64,000 bases of DNA from Sphingomicrobium sediminis (lineage in GTDB: Bacteria; Pseudomonadota; Alphaproteobacteria; Sphingomonadales; Sphingomonadaceae), in contig NZ_JAMSHT010000001.1 of NCBI RefSeq assembly GCF_023805295.1, positions 1,926,001 through 1,990,000 of the forward strand. The letters are read 5' to 3'. This document shows positions 26,541-34,269 of this stretch, piece after piece. The translations under genes and the position numbers were made by a program. How positions within the stretch are numbered: the first letter of the stretch is position 1; each line of letters opens with the position of its first letter. Below the pieces are notes generated by a model that was not told where the DNA came from, did no database searches, and was given only the letters and a program-made list of their open reading frames with translations.

Positions 26541-27427
26541 CGGCCGCCATCGCTGCCGACGCGGCCGCGATACATGCCGGGCGTGGTGAAGCTCCATGCG
26601 GCCTGGCCTTCGGGCGTGACCGCGATGAGCCCGCCCGCGCCGCCCATGTCGCCAATCTCCGCAAGCACATCGTCCAACGCCTTTTGCAGGTCATGGCCGC
26701 AAAAGCGCATGCGCGCGCAGATTTCGTGAGCAGCGGCGGTGCGAATGAAGATTTCGCCAAGGCCCGTCGCGCTGACCGCGGCGGCGCGGTCGTCGGCATA
26801 GGTGCCCGCGCCGATCAGCGGGGAATCGCCGATGCGGCCCCAGCGTTTTGCAGTAAGCCCCCCGGTCGAGGTGGCGGCAGCGACATGGCCGTCGCTATCC
26901 ACCGCAACTGCACCGATCGTGCCATATTTGATCTCTGCATCGAAGGCGTCGTGCCCCTTGGCGAGCAGCTCGTCCAGTTGGCGGCGACGCTCGGGCGTGA
27001 CGAACCAGCTATTGGCGACCTGCTCGAGCCCGGCTTCGCGTGCAAATTCGTCGGCACCTTCCTTGGCGATGAGGACGTGGGGGCTGTCTTCCATCACCTT
27101 GCGTGCGGCGCTGATCGGCGCGCGGGTCGAGCGCAGGCCCGCAACCGCACCGGCGCGGCGCTCCGCACCTTCCATGATTGCCGCATCGCATTCGACATGG
27201 CCATCGGCGGCAAGCACGCTGCCATGACCGGCGTTGAAGGCGGCATCTTCTTCAAGCACGCGGGCGGCGGCTTCGACGGCGTCGACTGCGCTACCGCCTG
27301 CAGCGAGGATGGCCTCACCGGCATCCAGTGCGTTGGAGAGCCCGGCGCGCGCCGCCTTTTCCTGGGCTTCGTCGAGCTTGCCGGGGCGCATCGATCCGGC
27401 GCCTCCATGGATCATCAATTGCCACAT
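26504..27427 (-). CDS. Isoaspartyl peptidase/L-asparaginase, cytosolic paralogue
   Basis: The 307-residue product is a plant-type (type III) Ntn asparaginase: IHGGAGS at the N-terminus, NAGHGSVL, and the autocleavage site YGTIGAVAVD near residue 170 whose Thr becomes the nucleophile, then GDSPLIGAGTYAD. It removes isoaspartyl residues from dipeptides or hydrolyses asparagine. It has no signal peptide. A second, exported member lies at 30931-32007. Confidence 0.93.
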   Translation of the reverse strand: MWQLMIHGGAGSMRPGKLDEAQEKAARAGLSNALDAGEAILAAGGSAVDAVEAAARVLEEDAAFNAGHGSVLAADGHVECDAAIMEGAERRAGAVAGLRSTRAPISAARKVMEDSPHVLIAKEGADEFAREAGLEQVANSWFVTPERRRQLDELLAKGHDAFDAEIKYGTIGAVAVDSDGHVAAATSTGGLTAKRWGRIGDSPLIGAGTYADDRAAAVSATGLGEIFIRTAAAHEICARMRFCGHDLQKALDDVLAEIGDMGGAGGLIAVTPEGQAAWSFTTPGMYRGRVGSDGGRQVAVFDASDER

Positions 27428-27469
27428 GGCTCCCCACTAGCCTTTCGACGAACGGCGGACCAGTTCCGA

Positions 27470-27506
27470 TTGACTCCCCTATCACAACGATATAAAAGTG
27501 ATATCA
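27470..27506 (+). promoter_or_regulatory. Promoter with operator-like inverted repeat before the SPFH operon
   Basis: TTGACT (27470-27475) and TATAAA (27491-27496) form a promoter-like pair with a short 15-base spacer. An inverted repeat TATCAC-N12-GTGATA (27480-27485 and 27498-27503) straddles the -10 region, and TGATATCA (27499-27506) is itself a palindrome. This arrangement suits a repressor. The regulator is unknown. Confidence 0.45.
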
Positions 27507-27526
27507 ATTAAAGAAAGGGACTCGAC

Positions 27527-28426
27527 ATGAACGCCATCCAAGAAGGCCTGCTCCGCGCCAGCGACGAGCGCGCCGCAACCACCAATTCGGGCTACCCCGT
27601 CCTCTTGGTCCTCGTCGCGATCATCGCGGCCGAGGCCTGGACGGTCTGGCAGCTGGCCGAAGGGTTCAAGCATTGGACCATGATCGTCAGCATGATTTTC
27701 TGGCCGCTCGCCTTTGTCTTCGTTGCGGTCGGCTTCTACATGCTGCAGCCCAACCAGGCGGCGGTCATCACCTTGTTCGGTACCTATAAGGGCACCGACC
27801 GGACCGATGGCCTGCGCTGGGTCTGGCCGTGGCTCGGCAAGCACAAGGTGTCGGTGCGCGCCAACAACTTCATCTCCGACAAGATTAAGGTGAACGATTC
27901 GCGCGGTAACCCGATCGAGATGGCGGCACAGATCGTGTGGCGCGTGGTCGATACCGCGCAGGCCGTGTTCGACGTCGACGATTACAAGGAATTCGTCCGC
28001 GTCCAGGTCGAGGTCGCCATTCGTACCGTCGCTTCGCGGCACCCGTATGATGACTTTGACAATGACGACATCACCCTTCGCGGGCATCTGGAGGAAGTGG
28101 GCGTCGAATTGCTCAAGGAAGTGCGCGAGCGCCTGAAGGTCGCCGGTATCACCGTCGACGAGTGCGGCTTTACCCACCTTGCCTATGCGCAGGAAATCGC
28201 CTCGGCGATGCTCCGCCGCCAGCAGGCACAGGCCGTCGTCGCTGCCCGCCAGACCCTCGTCGAGGGCGCGGTCGGGATGGTCGAACAGGCTCTCGCCGAC
28301 CTAAGCAAGCGTGACGTGGTCGAACTCGACGACGAGCGCCGCGCGGCGATGGTATCCAACCTGATGGTCGTCCTGTGCGGCGAGCGCGACACCCAGCCCG
28401 TCGTCAACGCTGGCAGCCTCTACTAG
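27527..28426 (+). CDS. SPFH/Band 7 domain membrane protein
   Basis: The 299-residue product has two N-terminal membrane segments ([20 protein letters not shown] and a second near residues 45-70). An SPFH/Band 7 domain follows ([35 protein letters not shown]), then a helical tail. SPFH proteins form oligomeric membrane platforms, often with proteases. The ATG at 27527 follows AAAGGGACT. It opens an operon with an Arc-type regulator, two tiny membrane proteins, an 89-residue membrane protein and an alpha/beta hydrolase. Confidence 0.92.
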   Translation: MNAIQEGLLRASDERAATTNSGYPVLLVLVAIIAAEAWTVWQLAEGFKHWTMIVSMIFWPLAFVFVAVGFYMLQPNQAAVITLFGTYKGTDRTDGLRWVWPWLGKHKVSVRANNFISDKIKVNDSRGNPIEMAAQIVWRVVDTAQAVFDVDDYKEFVRVQVEVAIRTVASRHPYDDFDNDDITLRGHLEEVGVELLKEVRERLKVAGITVDECGFTHLAYAQEIASAMLRRQQAQAVVAARQTLVEGAVGMVEQALADLSKRDVVELDDERRAAMVSNLMVVLCGERDTQPVVNAGSLY

Positions 28427-28451
28427 GGGCTGCCGCCAGCGGCGAACCACC

Positions 28452-28643
28452 ATGGCCAAGCGCAAAGCCTTCCCCCTCCGCATCGATCCTGCCTTGTTCG
28501 CAGCGATCGAGCGGCTCGCCGCGGCCGAACTGCGCTCGGCCAATGCGGAGGTGGAGATCCTGCTGCGCGAAGCGCTGAAAGCGCGCGGTATCAAGCTCGA
28601 CCCGCCCAAGCCCGTGCGGCGCGGGCGTCCCCCGAAGGAGTAG
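28452..28643 (+). CDS. Arc-type ribbon-helix-helix DNA-binding protein
   Basis: The 63-residue product shows the ribbon-helix-helix pattern: a beta strand FPLRIDPALF followed by helices IERLAAAELRSANAEVEILLREAL, then a basic tail. Such proteins dimerise and bind operator DNA. It may autoregulate this operon, perhaps at the inverted repeat upstream of the SPFH gene. No toxin gene sits beside it. Confidence 0.8.
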   Translation: MAKRKAFPLRIDPALFAAIERLAAAELRSANAEVEILLREALKARGIKLDPPKPVRRGRPPKE

Positions 28644-28644
28644 A

Positions 28645-28761
28645 ATGATGATGCATTGGGCTCTCGAACATGCCTCCCCGCAAAAGAAGCGCCTGCTCGC
28701 CGGCATTTTCGGCACCGCGCTGATGATCGGGATGGCGCTGTACGGCGCTTCTGTCCTGTGA
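28645..28761 (+). CDS. Tiny single-span membrane protein (38 aa)
   Basis: Three ATG codons in a row (28645, 28648, 28651) open a 38-codon frame. It encodes a charged head (HASPQKKR) and one hydrophobic helix (LLAGIFGTALMIGMALYGA). GAAGGAG upstream is a good ribosome binding site at the end of the Arc gene. The stop overlaps the next start (GTGA). I do not recognise a family; the coding call rests on the ribosome binding site, spacing and overlaps. Confidence 0.6.
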   Translation: MMMHWALEHASPQKKRLLAGIFGTALMIGMALYGASVL

Positions 28762-28853
28762 CCGGCAAGCGCCTCCTGCCCGCCATGAGCGTGTCGGCCT
28801 GCCTGTCGGCAATCGTCATCGCGCTTCTCTATCTGACGAAGGCAATTCCATGA
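28758..28853 (+). CDS. Tiny single-span membrane protein (31 aa)
   Basis: The GTG at 28758 overlaps the previous stop by 4 bases and the stop at 28851-28853 overlaps the next ATG by 4 bases. The product has a basic start (TGKRLLPAMS) and one hydrophobic segment (SACLSAIVIALLYL). Its reality rests on the exact coupling at both ends; no family is known to me. Confidence 0.5.
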   Translation: MTGKRLLPAMSVSACLSAIVIALLYLTKAIP

Positions 28854-29119
28854 CCGAACGAAAAGAAGATGGCTGGTTCTACGCCAAGCGCTACGGCTAT
28901 GGCACGGGCCTGCCGCGGACCTGGCAGGGCTGGCTGGTGACGGCACTTTTCATTGCGTTGATCCTCATCGGCGCCGCCTTCATCGCGCCGCTGAGCCAGC
29001 TCGCCTTTATCGCCTACGTCATCCCCCTCACACTCGCTTTCCTGGTTATTGCGGCCAAGACGACGAGCGGCGGCTGGAAATGGCGCTGGGGCAAGGATCG
29101 CGAAGGAGGGACCTGGTAG
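28850..29119 (+). CDS. Small two-span membrane protein of unknown function
   Basis: The 89-residue product has a soluble start with YAKRYGYGTGLPRTWQGW, two membrane helices (LVTALFIALILIGAAFIA and LAFIAYVIPLTLAFLVIAA) and a Trp/Lys-rich tail. I do not recognise the family. It is coupled to the 31-residue gene upstream by ATGA and followed after 1 base by the hydrolase start. Confidence 0.7.
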   Translation: MTERKEDGWFYAKRYGYGTGLPRTWQGWLVTALFIALILIGAAFIAPLSQLAFIAYVIPLTLAFLVIAAKTTSGGWKWRWGKDREGGTW

Positions 29120-29120
29120 A

Positions 29121-30050
29121 ATGTTGATGAGCGTACTGGCCGCGCTGGCGGCGATCACCATGCACCCCGAAGACGTCGAGATTTCTGGCCCCGAAGGTCC
29201 GGTTCGCGGGACGCTGACGCAACCGGTTGCGGGCGCGCCGAGCATCCTGCTGATCGCCGGATCGGGCCCGACCGATCGTGATGGCAATAGCCCGATGGGC
29301 GTCACCGGAAGCGCCTACAAGCAGCTCGCCAATGGTCTCGCGGACGAGGGGGTCGCCACTCTGCGCTTCGACAAGCGCGGCATGTTCGGCAGCAGCGAAG
29401 CGGTGCCCAACGCCAATGCCGTCACCTTCGACGATTATGTCGAGGACGTGCGCGGCTGGGTGGGGTTGCTTGGCGAGCGGGGCAGCGCGTGCACCTGGCT
29501 TGCCGGGCATAGCGAGGGCAGCACCGTCGCGCTGCTGGCGGCGCAGGAGAGCGAAAATCTTTGCGGTCTGATCCTGATTGCCGGGGGTGGTCGTCCGATC
29601 CTCGACCTCATGGTCGACCAGTTCCGGCCCCAGCTGCCGCCCGAAATGCTGACCCAGGTCGAAGCCGCCTTTGCCAGCCTCAAGGCGGGCCAGGAGGTCG
29701 ATATTGCCGACGTGCCCGCCCCGCTGCGGAGCCTGTTCGGACCCGACCTCCAGCGCTTCATGATGTCCGGCTATACGCTCGATCCGGTCGAGCTGCTGGC
29801 AGGCATCGACCTGCCCATCCTGATAATCCAGCCTGCCGAGGACATTCAGGTCCCGGTTGCGGAGGGCGAGATGCTGGCCGCGGCGGTGCCGGAGGCAACC
29901 TACCTGCTGCTCGACGGGGTCAATCATACGTTGAAGCCGGTGCCCGCAGGCGACCGTGCGGCGAATCTTGCCAGCTATAGCGATCCCGATCTCGCCATCG
30001 ATCCGCGTGTCGTGGCGGCGATTGCCGACTTCGTGAAGGCCGAGCGCTAG
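29121..30050 (+). CDS. Alpha/beta hydrolase (serine aminopeptidase S33-like)
   Basis: The 309-residue product has the oxyanion segment LLIAGSGPTDRDGNSP, the nucleophile elbow AGHSEGSTVALL near residue 130, an Asp in IIQPAEDIQVP and a His in DGVNHTLKP, which complete a Ser-Asp-His triad. A short hydrophobic start (MLMSVLAALAAITM) could be a signal sequence. GGAGGG lies upstream of the ATG at 29121. It is the last gene of the SPFH operon and its stop shares CTAG with the converging S1/P1 nuclease gene. The substrate is unknown. Confidence 0.87.
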   Translation: MLMSVLAALAAITMHPEDVEISGPEGPVRGTLTQPVAGAPSILLIAGSGPTDRDGNSPMGVTGSAYKQLANGLADEGVATLRFDKRGMFGSSEAVPNANAVTFDDYVEDVRGWVGLLGERGSACTWLAGHSEGSTVALLAAQESENLCGLILIAGGGRPILDLMVDQFRPQLPPEMLTQVEAAFASLKAGQEVDIADVPAPLRSLFGPDLQRFMMSGYTLDPVELLAGIDLPILIIQPAEDIQVPVAEGEMLAAAVPEATYLLLDGVNHTLKPVPAGDRAANLASYSDPDLAIDPRVVAAIADFVKAER

Positions 30051-30934
30051 AGGCGGCGGAAGCGCGGGGCTTTGCCCTCGCTCAACGCATCGTCGAGTAA
30101 GCGGGCAAGGCGCATGCCGCCCTTCACCGCGGCCTCGCGCATGATCGGGATGAGCACCTGCACATCCTCCTCGGTCAGCGTCTTGCGCGTCACCTCGGTG
30201 TCGCACGGAATGGTGTCGAGGAGCAGCGGGTAGGCATAGTCTTTCGAGACGATCCACATCTCGCGGCTCCATTGCACGACGTCGCCGCCTTTGTACGCCT
30301 CAAGCGTCGCGCGGTCGTAGGTCGATACCAGTCCGCGCGCGCCGCCGGGTGACGTCGTGAAGGCACGCTCGGCGAGATAGCCGTCGAAGATAGCGTGGAG
30401 ATTGAGGCGGCGCCCTTTGAGCAGGCCGTAATTGGCGGGCACGTCATTGCCGCCGCGATCGGCCATGTCGCCGGCATGCATGGGCTGGTGCAAATCGCCG
30501 ACGAAATGGGTGAGGAAGGCGAGCGCCTCGATCCGCTCGTGCATCGGCAAGTCGATGTCCGCGAGCAGGCGGGCGTGGCGTTCGATCTGCGCAGCGACGC
30601 AATTGCCGTTGGCACACGGCTCGCTAAGCGAGAATGTCTCGCAGATGTTCACATTCTGATAGTGCCAGGGAAAGGCCGGCGCATAACGGTCGCCGAGCGG
30701 CTTCACGCAGTCGGCCCAGTAAGCGACATCCTCGATCGTATCGAACGGGCAGGTGGGCGTGTCGACCGCATCGTAGCGCGCCATCAGCGCATCAATCTTG
30801 GCCCGGGTTTCGGGGCGGACCTCTTCATAGGCGATGCGCGCGACGACACCGTGGCCATATTCCCAATAGGCGGATGCGGGCGACGCAATGAGGGTGGTGA
30901 GTGCAACAGCCAGTGCGGCCAGCCAGCGGATCAT
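30047..30934 (-). CDS. Exported S1/P1-type nuclease
   Basis: The 295-residue product has a signal peptide (WLAALAVALTTLIASPASA) and then YWEYGHGVVARIAY. The zinc-binding His pattern continues with FPWHYQNVN, FLTHFVGDLHQPMHAGD and GGNDV. S1/P1 nucleases use an N-terminal Trp as a zinc ligand; here a Tyr precedes that Trp after the predicted ASA cleavage site, so the exact cleavage site matters. The enzyme cleaves single-stranded nucleic acids and 3'-nucleotides in the periplasm or medium. The ATG overlaps the stop of the exported asparaginase (ATGA), so the two are coupled. Confidence 0.9.
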   Translation of the reverse strand: MIRWLAALAVALTTLIASPASAYWEYGHGVVARIAYEEVRPETRAKIDALMARYDAVDTPTCPFDTIEDVAYWADCVKPLGDRYAPAFPWHYQNVNICETFSLSEPCANGNCVAAQIERHARLLADIDLPMHERIEALAFLTHFVGDLHQPMHAGDMADRGGNDVPANYGLLKGRRLNLHAIFDGYLAERAFTTSPGGARGLVSTYDRATLEAYKGGDVVQWSREMWIVSKDYAYPLLLDTIPCDTEVTRKTLTEEDVQVLIPIMREAAVKGGMRLARLLDDALSEGKAPRFRRL

Positions 30935-32007
30935 TCTTCGTCGTCTCCGTAAATGCCGATATAGCGCTCGCCCGAGGAGCGGGCATGGCCGCGATACATG
31001 CCGGGCGTGTCGAAGGCGTAGACGGGCGTGCCGTCGCGCCACAGGGCAATGACGCCGCCCGAGCCACCCAAATCGCCGACATCGTCGATGGCGTCATTGG
31101 CGATCTTGTTAATTTCCAGCTTTTTCCAAGCGGCCCATTCAGCGGCAATCTGACCGTCCTGTCCACTATCCGACGACATCCGCAGAAGTGTCGTCGGAAC
31201 TCTGCGATATCTGTCGCAGATCCGATAGGCGACCGCGAGGCGGATGAACTTCTCGCCCGTCCCAGTCGCCGAGACCCCGCAATCTTCGTTTGCATAGGTG
31301 CCCGCGCCGATGATCGGGCTGTCGCCGATCCGGCCCCAGCGCTTGCCGGTCATGCCGCCGGTCGAGGTTGCGGCGGCAATCACGCCATCCTGGTCCATCG
31401 CCACCGCGCCGACCGTGCCGAATTTGTAGTCGACCGGCAGGTCTGCCTCGCTGGTCTGTCCCTCGGCACGCGCCTTGAAGCGTTGCAGTGCCTGAAACCG
31501 GCCTTCGGTGAAGAAATAGATGGGGTCGACCTGCGCGATGCCGCGCTCGCTGGCAAATTCGTCGGCGCCAGCGCCCGACAGCAGGACGTGGGGGCTGTCT
31601 TCCATGACCGCGCGCGCGGCGAGGATGGGGTTCTTGGTGGTCGACAGGCCCGCCACAGCGCCCGCCTCCAACGTGTCTCCGCGCATGATCGAGGCGTCGA
31701 GGCTGTTGGTGCCTTCCCACGTGAAGACCGCACCTTTGCCCGCATTGAAGTTGGGATCATCCTCGAGGATCATGATCGCGGCCGTCACCGCATCGAGCGA
31801 GGAGCCGCCCGCCGCCAACACTTCCTCGCCTGCATCGAGCGCGGCGTTCAATGCGGCGCTGATCTCCGCTTCCTTCTCTGGCGTCATATTCTCGCGCAGG
31901 ATCGTGCCCGCTCCGCCATGGATGACGATCGACCAGTCGCCGTCCTGCGCGATCGATGGTGCAGGCAAGGCGAAGAGCGCGGCAAGCGCGAGGAAGAGAC
32001 GGGTCAT
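30931..32007 (-). CDS. Exported isoaspartyl peptidase/L-asparaginase
   Basis: The 358-residue product has a signal peptide (LFLALAALFALPAPSIAQ) and the same Ntn fold as the cytosolic paralogue: IHGGAGT, NAGKGAVF, the autocleavage site FGTVGAVAMD and GDSPIIGAGTYAN. An extra stretch near residues 270-300 (DSGQDGQIAAEWAAWKK) is absent from the shorter paralogue. It probably degrades isoaspartyl peptides in the periplasm. The S1/P1 nuclease gene follows with a 4-base overlap, suggesting a periplasmic scavenging pair. Confidence 0.92.
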   Translation of the reverse strand: MTRLFLALAALFALPAPSIAQDGDWSIVIHGGAGTILRENMTPEKEAEISAALNAALDAGEEVLAAGGSSLDAVTAAIMILEDDPNFNAGKGAVFTWEGTNSLDASIMRGDTLEAGAVAGLSTTKNPILAARAVMEDSPHVLLSGAGADEFASERGIAQVDPIYFFTEGRFQALQRFKARAEGQTSEADLPVDYKFGTVGAVAMDQDGVIAAATSTGGMTGKRWGRIGDSPIIGAGTYANEDCGVSATGTGEKFIRLAVAYRICDRYRRVPTTLLRMSSDSGQDGQIAAEWAAWKKLEINKIANDAIDDVGDLGGSGGVIALWRDGTPVYAFDTPGMYRGHARSSGERYIGIYGDDEE

Positions 32008-32024
32008 GACGGCCTTTCGGTTGG

Positions 32025-32690
32025 CTACCAGGGGATTTCTTGGCCGTCATAGGCCATGAAACGACCCGAATTGTCCACACTCGTCTCGTCGATCACCTTA
32101 CGCATGCCGCTCACGCTGGTCTCGGTATCGATCAGCGCGTTGGGGCCGCCCATGTCGGTCTGCACCCAGCCAGGATGGAGCATGACGACGCCAATCCCGT
32201 CGGGGCGGTAATCGTTGGCAAGGCTCTTCCACGCCGCATTCACGGCAGCTTTCGAGCTGCGATAGGGGATCGACCCGCCCGAGCCATTGTCGGCGATCGA
32301 GCCCATCTTGCTGGTCAGCACCGCCATCTTTTTCTGTTCCGACGCGGCGACGTTGGACTTGAGTTTCTGCGCCAGCAGGGTCGGCGCGATGACGTTGATG
32401 TCCATGAGTTCGAGCCAGCCGTTGCGCTCGGGCTCGCGCGGCCCGTAGATGCCGGCATTGTTCAAGAAGACATCGATCGGCTCGTCGCCAATCTCGCCGA
32501 CGAAGCGGTCGATCTCTGCCGGGTCGCTGACATCGAGCCGATGCGCGCGGACATTGTTGATTTGGCCAAGGTCGGCAATGTCGCCTTGGCTGCGCGCAGT
32601 GGTGATGACGTTCCATCCGTCTGCTGCATATTGTTCGACAAATTCGCGCCCGATGCCGCGATTGCCGCCAGTGATGAGGATGTTGGGCAT
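32025..32690 (-). CDS. Short-chain dehydrogenase/reductase
   Basis: The 221-residue product has TGGNRGIG near residue 7, NNAG near 81 and the catalytic YRSSK near 143. It resembles the sniffer/CsgA-like SDRs. The substrate is unknown. It starts 85 bases from the divergent ispG and is followed after 17 bases by the exported asparaginase gene. Confidence 0.88.
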   Translation of the reverse strand: MPNILITGGNRGIGREFVEQYAADGWNVITTARSQGDIADLGQINNVRAHRLDVSDPAEIDRFVGEIGDEPIDVFLNNAGIYGPREPERNGWLELMDINVIAPTLLAQKLKSNVAASEQKKMAVLTSKMGSIADNGSGGSIPYRSSKAAVNAAWKSLANDYRPDGIGVVMLHPGWVQTDMGGPNALIDTETSVSGMRKVIDETSVDNSGRFMAYDGQEIPW

Positions 32691-32752
32691 GTCTGGTTTC
32701 TCCCTTTTGCCTTTACCCCCTCAATGATCGAGGCCATGCCTTGGGTTCGTCT

Positions 32753-32767
32753 TATAGGCATCCTATA
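32753..32767 (+). promoter_or_regulatory. TATAGG-CAT-CCTATA palindrome before ispG
   Basis: A perfect 6-bp inverted repeat with a 3-base centre lies 8 bases before the ispG ATG. It could overlap a -10 element or form an operator between ispG and the divergent SDR gene. No regulator can be named from the sequence. Confidence 0.45.
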
Positions 32768-32775
32768 GAGAGCGT

Positions 32776-33903
32776 ATGTCCGAGATCAGACCCTGGCGCA
32801 CCATCGAGCGCCGCCAATCGAAGCAGATCATGGTCGGCAATGTGCCGGTCGGGGGCGATGCGCCCATCACCGTGCAGACGATGACCAATACGCCGACGTC
32901 AGATGCGAAGGCGACGATCGACCAGATTCGCCGCTGCGAGGAGGCGGGCGCCGACATCATCCGCGTGTCCTGTCCGGATACGGATTCGACCGCGGCGATG
33001 CCCGAAATCGTCAAGGCGGCGAACATCCCGATCGTTGCGGACATCCACTTTCACTACAAGCGCGCGCTCGAAGCCGCCGATGCCGGCGCCGCGTGCCTGC
33101 GCATCAATCCCGGCAATATCGGGTCTGACGAGCGGGTGAAGGAAGTCATTCGCGCCGCGAAGGCCAATGGCTGTGCGATCCGCATCGGCGTCAATGCCGG
33201 CAGCCTCGAAAAGCACCTTCTCGAGAAATATGGGGAGCCCTGTCCCGACGCGCTGGTCGAAAGCGCAATGGATCATATCAAGATCCTGCAGGACCATGAT
33301 TTTCACGAGTACAAGGTCGCGGTGAAGGCCTCCGACCTGATGCTTGCGGTCGCGGCCTATACCGACCTTGCATACCAGGTCGATTGCCCGCTCCATCTCG
33401 GTATTACCGAGGCGGGCGGCCTGATTGGCGGGACGGTGAAATCGGCGCTGGGCATCGGTTCGCTGCTCTGGGCCGGTATCGGCGACACGATCCGCGTCAG
33501 CCTGTCGGCCGAGCCCGAAGAGGAAGTACGGGTAGGGTTCGAGATCCTGAAGTCGCTCGGCCTGCGATCGCGCGGTGTCCGCGTCGTCTCCTGTCCAAGC
33601 TGCGCGCGGCAGGGTTTCGATGTCATTCGCACCGTCCAGACGCTCGAGGAACGCCTCCAGCATATCAAGACGCCGATGAGCCTGTCGGTTCTCGGCTGCG
33701 TCGTGAACGGCCCCGGCGAAGCGCGCGAGACCGATATCGGCGTGACCGGCGGCGGCAATGGCAGCCACATGGTCTATCTCTCGGGGGTGAAGGATCACCA
33801 TATCGAGAATGAGAGCATGGTCGATCACATCGTGAAGCTGGTCGAGGAAAAAGCCGCCAAGATCGAAGCGGGCGAGGCCGAGGCCTTCGTCCCTGCGCAT
33901 TGA
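32776..33903 (+). CDS. ispG: 4-hydroxy-3-methylbut-2-en-1-yl diphosphate synthase (flavodoxin)
   Basis: The 375-residue product contains the IspG/GcpE signatures [20 protein letters not shown] and GITEAGG. The iron-sulfur ligands are in [10 protein letters not shown] near residue 275 and [11 protein letters not shown] near 312. It converts MEcPP to HMBPP in the MEP isoprenoid pathway. Sphingomonads need this pathway for carotenoids, quinones and hopanoids. The gene appears to stand alone. Confidence 0.97.
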   Translation: MSEIRPWRTIERRQSKQIMVGNVPVGGDAPITVQTMTNTPTSDAKATIDQIRRCEEAGADIIRVSCPDTDSTAAMPEIVKAANIPIVADIHFHYKRALEAADAGAACLRINPGNIGSDERVKEVIRAAKANGCAIRIGVNAGSLEKHLLEKYGEPCPDALVESAMDHIKILQDHDFHEYKVAVKASDLMLAVAAYTDLAYQVDCPLHLGITEAGGLIGGTVKSALGIGSLLWAGIGDTIRVSLSAEPEEEVRVGFEILKSLGLRSRGVRVVSCPSCARQGFDVIRTVQTLEERLQHIKTPMSLSVLGCVVNGPGEARETDIGVTGGGNGSHMVYLSGVKDHHIENESMVDHIVKLVEEKAAKIEAGEAEAFVPAH

Positions 33904-34020
33904 CGCCGCGCTTCACATATTTGTCTGAGATCAAAGACGTTTTTCAGTCGAAGGAGGAAAGTGTGAGGGTGCAGCACAGCAATTAGGTCTGCAGTTGCAC
34001 CACTCGGAAAGGACTGGGAA

Positions 34021-34269
34021 ATGAGCAAGAAATCGAAACCCTCCGCAGGTCGCAATGGCATCGTCAAACGCAATCGCGCGGCGCTCGGCGCCGGCTCCGT
34101 GGGCGCGATTGCCGCTGGCGCATTCGCGCTTGGCGCAGTTGCCATGGGTGCGGTCGCGATCGGTATCCTCAAGGTCGGCAAACTGTCGATCGGTCGCCTC
34201 CAGTTGCGTAAAGGTGAAATCGATCACCTCAAGGTCCGCAAGCTCGAGATCGAAGAGCAGCCTGCATAG
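34021..34269 (+). CDS. Small protein with short hydrophobic repeats
   Basis: The 82-residue product has a basic head (KKSKPSAGRNGIVKRNRAA), a repeat of Gly-Ala-x-Ala/Val units (GAIAAGAFALGAVAMGAVAIG), and then alternating Leu/Ile-charged units (LKVGKLSIGRLQLRKGEI). The 5- to 6-residue periodicity suggests a small beta-helix-like or membrane-associated fold. I do not recognise a named family. GGAAAGGACT precedes the ATG. The next gene starts at the base after its stop. Confidence 0.65.
   Translation: MSKKSKPSAGRNGIVKRNRAALGAGSVGAIAAGAFALGAVAMGAVAIGILKVGKLSIGRLQLRKGEIDHLKVRKLEIEEQPA

Noticed and set aside
28452..28761. Toxin-antitoxin pair made of the Arc-type protein and the 38-residue membrane peptide
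   Set aside because: The order and coupling with SPFH and further membrane genes fit an operon regulator better, and the peptide lacks recognisable toxin features. It cannot be fully excluded.
33966..34000. GGTGCA/TGCACC inverted repeat upstream of the repeat mini-protein
   Set aside because: The short arms and long loop are common by chance; no U-tail or promoter element accompanies them.
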